A stretch of DNA of 37,384 nt from Acidimicrobiia bacterium (lineage in GTDB: Bacteria; Actinomycetota; Acidimicrobiia; Acidimicrobiales; SZUA-35), in assembly GCA_029863385.1 (NCBI GenBank), contig JAOTVU010000028.1:1-37384 (forward strand), given 5' to 3'. A program made the position numbers and the translations under genes. The notes beneath the pieces were generated by a model, which saw nothing but the letters and a program-made list of their open reading frames with translations, was not told the origin of the DNA and ran no database searches. Position 1 is the stretch's first letter, and each line of letters starts with the position of its first letter. Of the stretch, positions 33,980-37,384 are shown in pieces.

Positions 33980-35110
33980 TCAGGGCCCGCGCAGCCCAAC
34001 GGTACGGGTAGGGACGTATTCGACCGTGATCGGGGCAACGATCCCGATCGAGGCGTCGAAGTTGTGCAAGCGTTCGAGCAGCGACTCGCCGATGGCGGTG
34101 CCGCTGCTGGCGAGCATGACCCCGTTGACCGTGAAGACGTCCTCACGAAGTCGTGCGCCGACGAAGAGCTGCTTCACCGGGAGATGAGCGGTGACGCTCC
34201 CGTCCAGCTTCGCCATTCCGCGGGCGCCCTGGATGAGGTCCGAATCGTAGGTCCCCTCCGAGGCCACCTCATCGAGGACGGTGTCGATGTCATCGCCCCC
34301 CACCAGGCCCTCCGCCACCCGGTTGGCGAACGAGAGCAACGTGACGTGATTGTCGAGACCGTCGGGCGTGTCGGCTTCGCCTGCTGCAGCCCGGATGATC
34401 GACGAGACCCCCTCCATCCTGGGGATGTGCCCGAGAAGCCTGGCCGTCAGCTCCGGATGGCGTGCCAGCATGGCCGATTCCGCATCGGTGAGCGGCTGAC
34501 CGAGTTCGGCCTTCTCCAGGATCGGACCGGGAACGGCCGCATAGCCGACGCCGCTCAGCAGTGCGGTGAGGCGCATCTGCCAATCGGATTCGAGTCCGCA
34601 GAGCGGTGCCACCTGTTCGACGACATCGACGACGTGACGGGTTCGCTTCGTGGCCTGCGGGCTCACCAGCCCGACCACCTCGGTCAGGGCTTCGACGGCA
34701 CCCGACAGCGTCTTCTCGAGCAGCTCCCGCTCCGCGGTGACCAGGCGGTACTGTCCGAGCGCCTTGTCGAGCGCCGAACACAGTGCCGCCTTCTCGACCG
34801 GCTTGATGAGGAACCGGAAGATGTTCCCGCCGTTGACCGCGGCGACGGTCGAGTCGAGGTTGGCCTGGCCGCTGAGAATCATCTGGACGGCATCGGGCTG
34901 CACCTGGTGTGCCTTCGCCAGGAAGTCCTCGCCGCTCATCTTCGGCATCCTCATGTCGGACACGACGACGGCGTAGGTGTGCTGGGCCAGCAGGTCCAGA
35001 CCTTCGTGTCCACCGATCGCGGTGTCGAACTCGTACTCGCGGCGCAGTGTCCGCCGGAAGCCGTCGAGTACGTTCACCTCGTCGTCGACGAACAGGACAC
35101 GCTGGGTCAT
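33980..35110 (-). CDS. RpfG-like response regulator: receiver plus degenerate HD domain
   Basis: A 376-residue protein. Receiver: MTQRVLFVDDE, phospho-acceptor Asp52 in VVVSDMRMPKMSG, Ser80, and Lys103 in FRFLIKPVEK. The rest resembles the RpfG/HD-GYP layout: a coiled linker, TKRTRHVVDVVEQVA (His159), then TALLSGVGYAAVPGPILEK where active enzymes have LLHDIGK...P, HPELTARLLGHIP, and a C-terminal module (VKQLFVGARLREDVFTVNGVMLASSG). The HD dyad is Ser-Gly (186-187) and no GYP motif is present, so cyclic-di-GMP hydrolysis is not expected. The ATG is 2 bases after the stop of HDOD paralogue 3, so the two are co-expressed. Longer open frame upstream is antisense noise. Confidence 0.88.
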   Translation of the reverse strand: MTQRVLFVDDEVNVLDGFRRTLRREYEFDTAIGGHEGLDLLAQHTYAVVVSDMRMPKMSGEDFLAKAHQVQPDAVQMILSGQANLDSTVAAVNGGNIFRFLIKPVEKAALCSALDKALGQYRLVTAERELLEKTLSGAVEALTEVVGLVSPQATKRTRHVVDVVEQVAPLCGLESDWQMRLTALLSGVGYAAVPGPILEKAELGQPLTDAESAMLARHPELTARLLGHIPRMEGVSSIIRAAAGEADTPDGLDNHVTLLSFANRVAEGLVGGDDIDTVLDEVASEGTYDSDLIQGARGMAKLDGSVTAHLPVKQLFVGARLREDVFTVNGVMLASSGTAIGESLLERLHNFDASIGIVAPITVEYVPTRTVGLRGP

Positions 35111-35112
35111 GG

Positions 35113-36300
35113 TCAGCCGATCCTCGATGCGACCACGTCGCTGCCCGGTGTGGGCGCACCGTCGCCCGCCAACTCGCCCTCGACGCGACGGATCAGGGCC
35201 TCGACCTCGGCATCGTCGTCGACGATGTCCTCGCCAAGGTGCCCGTTGACCACGATGTGTCGGGCAAGGGTGAGCGACCACGCCAGCGGACTCACGGATC
35301 GATCCGGTGGTCGGCTCAAGGTACCGACCGCCTGGACGATCTCGGTCGGGAAGGCCCAGAGCCCGAGCAGATAGGAGCTCACCGCGAACCGGTCAACACC
35401 GAAGACGAGACGATCCACTGTGGCCTCGTTGCTCCGGAAGGCACCCTCGAGGTCGAGTCGTGACGTTCCGTCGATGGCGGTGATGACGAGGGCCCCGACC
35501 TCGTGGAGCATGCCGGCCAGGTAGATGTTGGCCAACTCGGCGGAGGAGGCGCCGGTCGTGATGCGGTGGATTCGGCGAGCCAGAGCCGCAACCTCCTGGC
35601 TCCGGCGGCTGATCGCGTCGACGTCGACCGCCGACGTGCCGCCCTGGTTGAAGACGGCGTGACCGGCCACGATGGCTCGGAGCACGTCGACGCCGAGGAA
35701 GCCGACGGCTTGGCCGACCGACTCGACCCGCCGGCTCAGACCGAAGAACGCCGAGTTCAGCAGACGGAGGATTTCCGCCGTCAGCGCCACATCCTCCGAG
35801 ACGATCGCGGCCAGCTGCTCGTTGTTGGCCTGCCCCGACTCGATGGCGGACGTCAGTCGTTGATAGACCTCGCCCAGAGCGGGAAGCTGTTCCACGCTCC
35901 CGATCAGATCGCGGATCCTTGCCGACGGTACGGCCTCCTGCGCAGCACGGATCTCGGCGATCGTCCGCTTGAGCAGATCGACGTCACACGGCTTGCTGAG
36001 AAACTGGTGCGCGACCCGGGTCGAGCGGAAGACGGCCTCCTCCTCCGCAAAGCCGGAGAGCACGATGCGGGCCGTCGACGGGCTGCAGGAACGCACCAGC
36101 CTCAGCAGTTCCGCGCCGTCGGTCCCCGGCATCCGCATGTCGGTGACCACCACGTCGAACATCTCCTCGTCGAGCATCGCCATGGCCCGGTCGGCGTCCT
36201 CGGCGAACCGGATGTCCCACTCGTGACGCATGTCCCGAGTCGCCCGCCGCGTCGCCTGAAGGACGTTCGGCTCGTCGTCTACAAAAAGAATCTTCAGCAC
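35113..36300 (-). CDS. Response regulator: receiver plus HDOD output domain (paralogue 3)
   Basis: A 395-residue protein and first gene of the minus-strand HDOD-RpfG-like operon. Receiver: MLKILFVDDEP, Asp54 (VVTDMRMPG), Ser82 and Lys103 (HQFLSKPCDVDLLKR), all canonical. HDOD domain from about residue 135: LPALGEVYQRLTSAIE, EDVALTAEILRLLNSAFFGLSRRVES, LAGMLHEVGALVI, then FGVDRFAVSSYLLGLWAFP. It is closest to paralogue 2 in the C-terminal half and to paralogue 1 in the receiver. GTG start without a strong Shine-Dalgarno sequence. Its sigma-28-like promoter is at 36346-36371. It is divergent from the PAS kinase. Confidence 0.93.
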   Translation of the reverse strand: MLKILFVDDEPNVLQATRRATRDMRHEWDIRFAEDADRAMAMLDEEMFDVVVTDMRMPGTDGAELLRLVRSCSPSTARIVLSGFAEEEAVFRSTRVAHQFLSKPCDVDLLKRTIAEIRAAQEAVPSARIRDLIGSVEQLPALGEVYQRLTSAIESGQANNEQLAAIVSEDVALTAEILRLLNSAFFGLSRRVESVGQAVGFLGVDVLRAIVAGHAVFNQGGTSAVDVDAISRRSQEVAALARRIHRITTGASSAELANIYLAGMLHEVGALVITAIDGTSRLDLEGAFRSNEATVDRLVFGVDRFAVSSYLLGLWAFPTEIVQAVGTLSRPPDRSVSPLAWSLTLARHIVVNGHLGEDIVDDDAEVEALIRRVEGELAGDGAPTPGSDVVASRIG

Positions 36301-36345
36301 GGACGGGTCTCAATCTGGGGAGGTGGTTGTGGACGTACGTGGTTC

Positions 36346-36371
36346 CTATCGGAGTCGTCGGGACGCGTTTA
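36346..36371 (-). promoter_or_regulatory. Sigma-28-like promoter of HDOD paralogue 3
   Basis: Minus strand: TAAA (36368-36371), 14 bases, TCCGATAG (36346-36353), followed by GAAC. Leader of about 40 bases to GTG 36300. Confidence 0.6.
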
Positions 36372-36422
36372 AACGTTCGGGGACGCCCGGGACCGGCCGG
36401 CTGATCCAAAACCGGGATTTCT

Positions 36423-36450
36423 TCAATTCACCCGACCCATGCGCCGATCA
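36423..36450 (+). promoter_or_regulatory. Sigma-28-like promoter of the PAS histidine kinase
   Basis: TCAA (36423-36426), 16 bases, GCCGATCA (36443-36450), 17 bases before ATG 36468. It matches the FliA -10 core GCCGAT and has the same spacing as two of the HDOD promoters. An AGGAG ribosome binding site (36458-36462) follows. Confidence 0.5.
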
Positions 36451-36467
36451 GTCGAGCAGGAGCACTC

Positions 36468-37384
36468 ATGAACAATCCGCAGGCAACCATCTCGAATCGC
36501 CGGATCGGCGCGGTCCCGTTCATCGACGAACGCATCGACGTTTCCGGTCATGTGCTGGCCGCCATGTTGAATTCGAGGGAGCACCATGTCTGGTGGAAGG
36601 ACCCCGACGGCCGGATCCTGGGCTGCAACGACGCATTCGCCCGCAGCGTCGGATTGGAGAGTTCGATCGACGCCATCGGTCTGACGGACCGCGATCTCTC
36701 CCTGCCGGCGGCCCAGATCGACCAATTCGAGGCCGAGGACGACATCGTCAAGTCGACGGGAACAGCGATCCTGAACGTCGAGAAAGCCATCGATCTCGGC
36801 GAAACCACGGTCCACGTTTCCGTGTCGAAGATCCCCGTGTTCGACGACGACGGCGGCTACGCGGGGATGGTCGGACTGGCCGTCGACGTGACCGAGCGGG
36901 TGTCGATGGAGGAGAAGCTGGTCGCCGACTTCCAGCTGTTCGACAAGATTCTCGCCAACATCCCGTACCAGGTCGCCTGGAAGAGCCGCGACCACCGGTA
37001 CCTGGGGGCCAACGCCGCGTTCTGCGATCTCGTCGGGGTGGAGAGCAGCGAGGAGCTGCTCGGCCTCGGGACAGCAGAGCTCGCGCCCGACGGTCAAACC
37101 GTCATCGAAGCCATCGAAGCCGGCAGCGAGGACGTGATGGCCAGCGGCGTCAGCGAGCTGCAGCAGCCGGTGACCGTGATCGACGCCGCCGGCGAGTCGC
37201 ATCACCTCGACGTGAGTCGGGTGCCGCTGACCGGTTCCGGATCGGAATCGATCGGCATCGTGCTCATTGCCGCCGACGTGACCAACCAGCGGAAACTCGA
37301 GGCCCAACTGAGCGATGCATCGAAGTTCGAGGCCCTTGGCCAGTTGGCCGCCGGTGTCGCCCACGAGATCAACACGCCCGTCCA
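36468..37384 (+). CDS. PAS-PAS sensor histidine kinase, N-terminal part, cut by window edge
   Basis: The visible 305 residues contain two PAS domains (about 30-145, HHVWWKDPDGRILGCNDAFA; and about 155-275, YQVAWKSRDHRYLGANAAF), each ending in a D-V-T motif that leads into a linker helix. The dimerisation helix follows: FEALGQLAAGVAHEINTPV with phospho-acceptor His299. The H-box form AAGVAHEINTP is typical of kinases that pair with receiver-only or output-domain regulators. No signal peptide or membrane helix is seen, so it is probably a cytosolic sensor. The ATP-binding domain lies beyond the window. It is divergent from the HDOD operon and the likely phosphate donor. AGGAG 5 bases before the ATG supports the start. 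Confidence 0.92.
   Translation, partial: MNNPQATISNRRIGAVPFIDERIDVSGHVLAAMLNSREHHVWWKDPDGRILGCNDAFARSVGLESSIDAIGLTDRDLSLPAAQIDQFEAEDDIVKSTGTAILNVEKAIDLGETTVHVSVSKIPVFDDDGGYAGMVGLAVDVTERVSMEEKLVADFQLFDKILANIPYQVAWKSRDHRYLGANAAFCDLVGVESSEELLGLGTAELAPDGQTVIEAIEAGSEDVMASGVSELQQPVTVIDAAGESHHLDVSRVPLTGSGSESIGIVLIAADVTNQRKLEAQLSDASKFEALGQLAAGVAHEINTPV

Larger units (their letters stand above)
36301..36467. other. Divergent control region of the signalling cluster
   Basis: A 167-base gap with both sigma-28-like promoters placed back to back, their -35 elements 51 bases apart. Between them lies GC-rich sequence with short CCGG repeats. No other gene or hairpin is evident. Confidence 0.5.

Noticed and set aside
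32230..35374. Long plus-strand frames opposite the HDOD genes (572 and 436 codons)
   Set aside because: They mirror the paralogous HDOD and HD genes, so they resemble each other only because the sense genes do.
36423..37364. Minus-strand frame of 313 codons opposite the PAS kinase
   Set aside because: The sense strand has clear PAS and H-box motifs; the antisense frame has none.

Overview
The window looks like chromosomal DNA of a high-GC actinobacterium, most likely of the class Acidimicrobiia or a close relative. This is inferred from gene order, leaderless gene starts, a mycothiol-type DinB-fold protein and codon use; no rRNA gene is present to confirm it. No tRNA, rRNA, insertion sequence, phage gene or CRISPR array was seen.

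Left part (1-10761): a tightly overlapping minus-strand operon for tRNA modification and sulfur transfer (flavin split-barrel protein, cysteine desulfurase, MnmA, start of the Sua5/TsaC gene). It is followed by a mosaic of short transcription units: methyltransferase, MscL channel, NifU C-domain protein, small membrane protein plus MFS transporter, alpha/beta hydrolase plus J-like protein, PPK2 kinase, GlpX phosphatase and a DinB-fold protein. Many of these start directly 7-8 bases after a TAnnnT box, which suggests leaderless transcripts.

Centre (10842-31244): a long minus-strand housekeeping block in the order hom, thrC, rho, rpmE, (unknown gene), prfA, prmC, rpiB, glyA, wecA, atpZ, atpI, atpB, atpE, atpF', atpF, atpH, atpA, atpG, atpD, atpC. 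This matches, as I recall them, the ancestral orders in Mycobacterium (hom-thrC-thrB-rho-rpmE-prfA-prmC-sua5-wecA-atp) and Firmicutes (prfA-prmC-sua5-rpiB-glyA-atp). Here thrB is missing from its usual slot and sua5 sits at the other end of the window. Special features are an Asn-rich Rho insert carrying a hexanucleotide tandem repeat, two b-type ATP synthase subunits, a long acidic tail on the alpha subunit, and a nested hairpin between atpB and atpE.

Right part (31344-37384): a signalling cluster. Three paralogous receiver-HDOD response regulators and a receiver-HD regulator whose catalytic HD dyad is lost lie on the minus strand. A PAS-PAS histidine kinase, cut by the window end just after its phospho-acceptor His, is divergent. 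All four promoter regions of this cluster contain a sigma-28 (FliA/WhiG)-like signature, TAAA or TCAA, 14-16 bases, then (T/G)CCGAT(A/C)(G/A). The cluster therefore looks like one co-regulated phosphorelay, and it is the most promising candidate for an undescribed system here.
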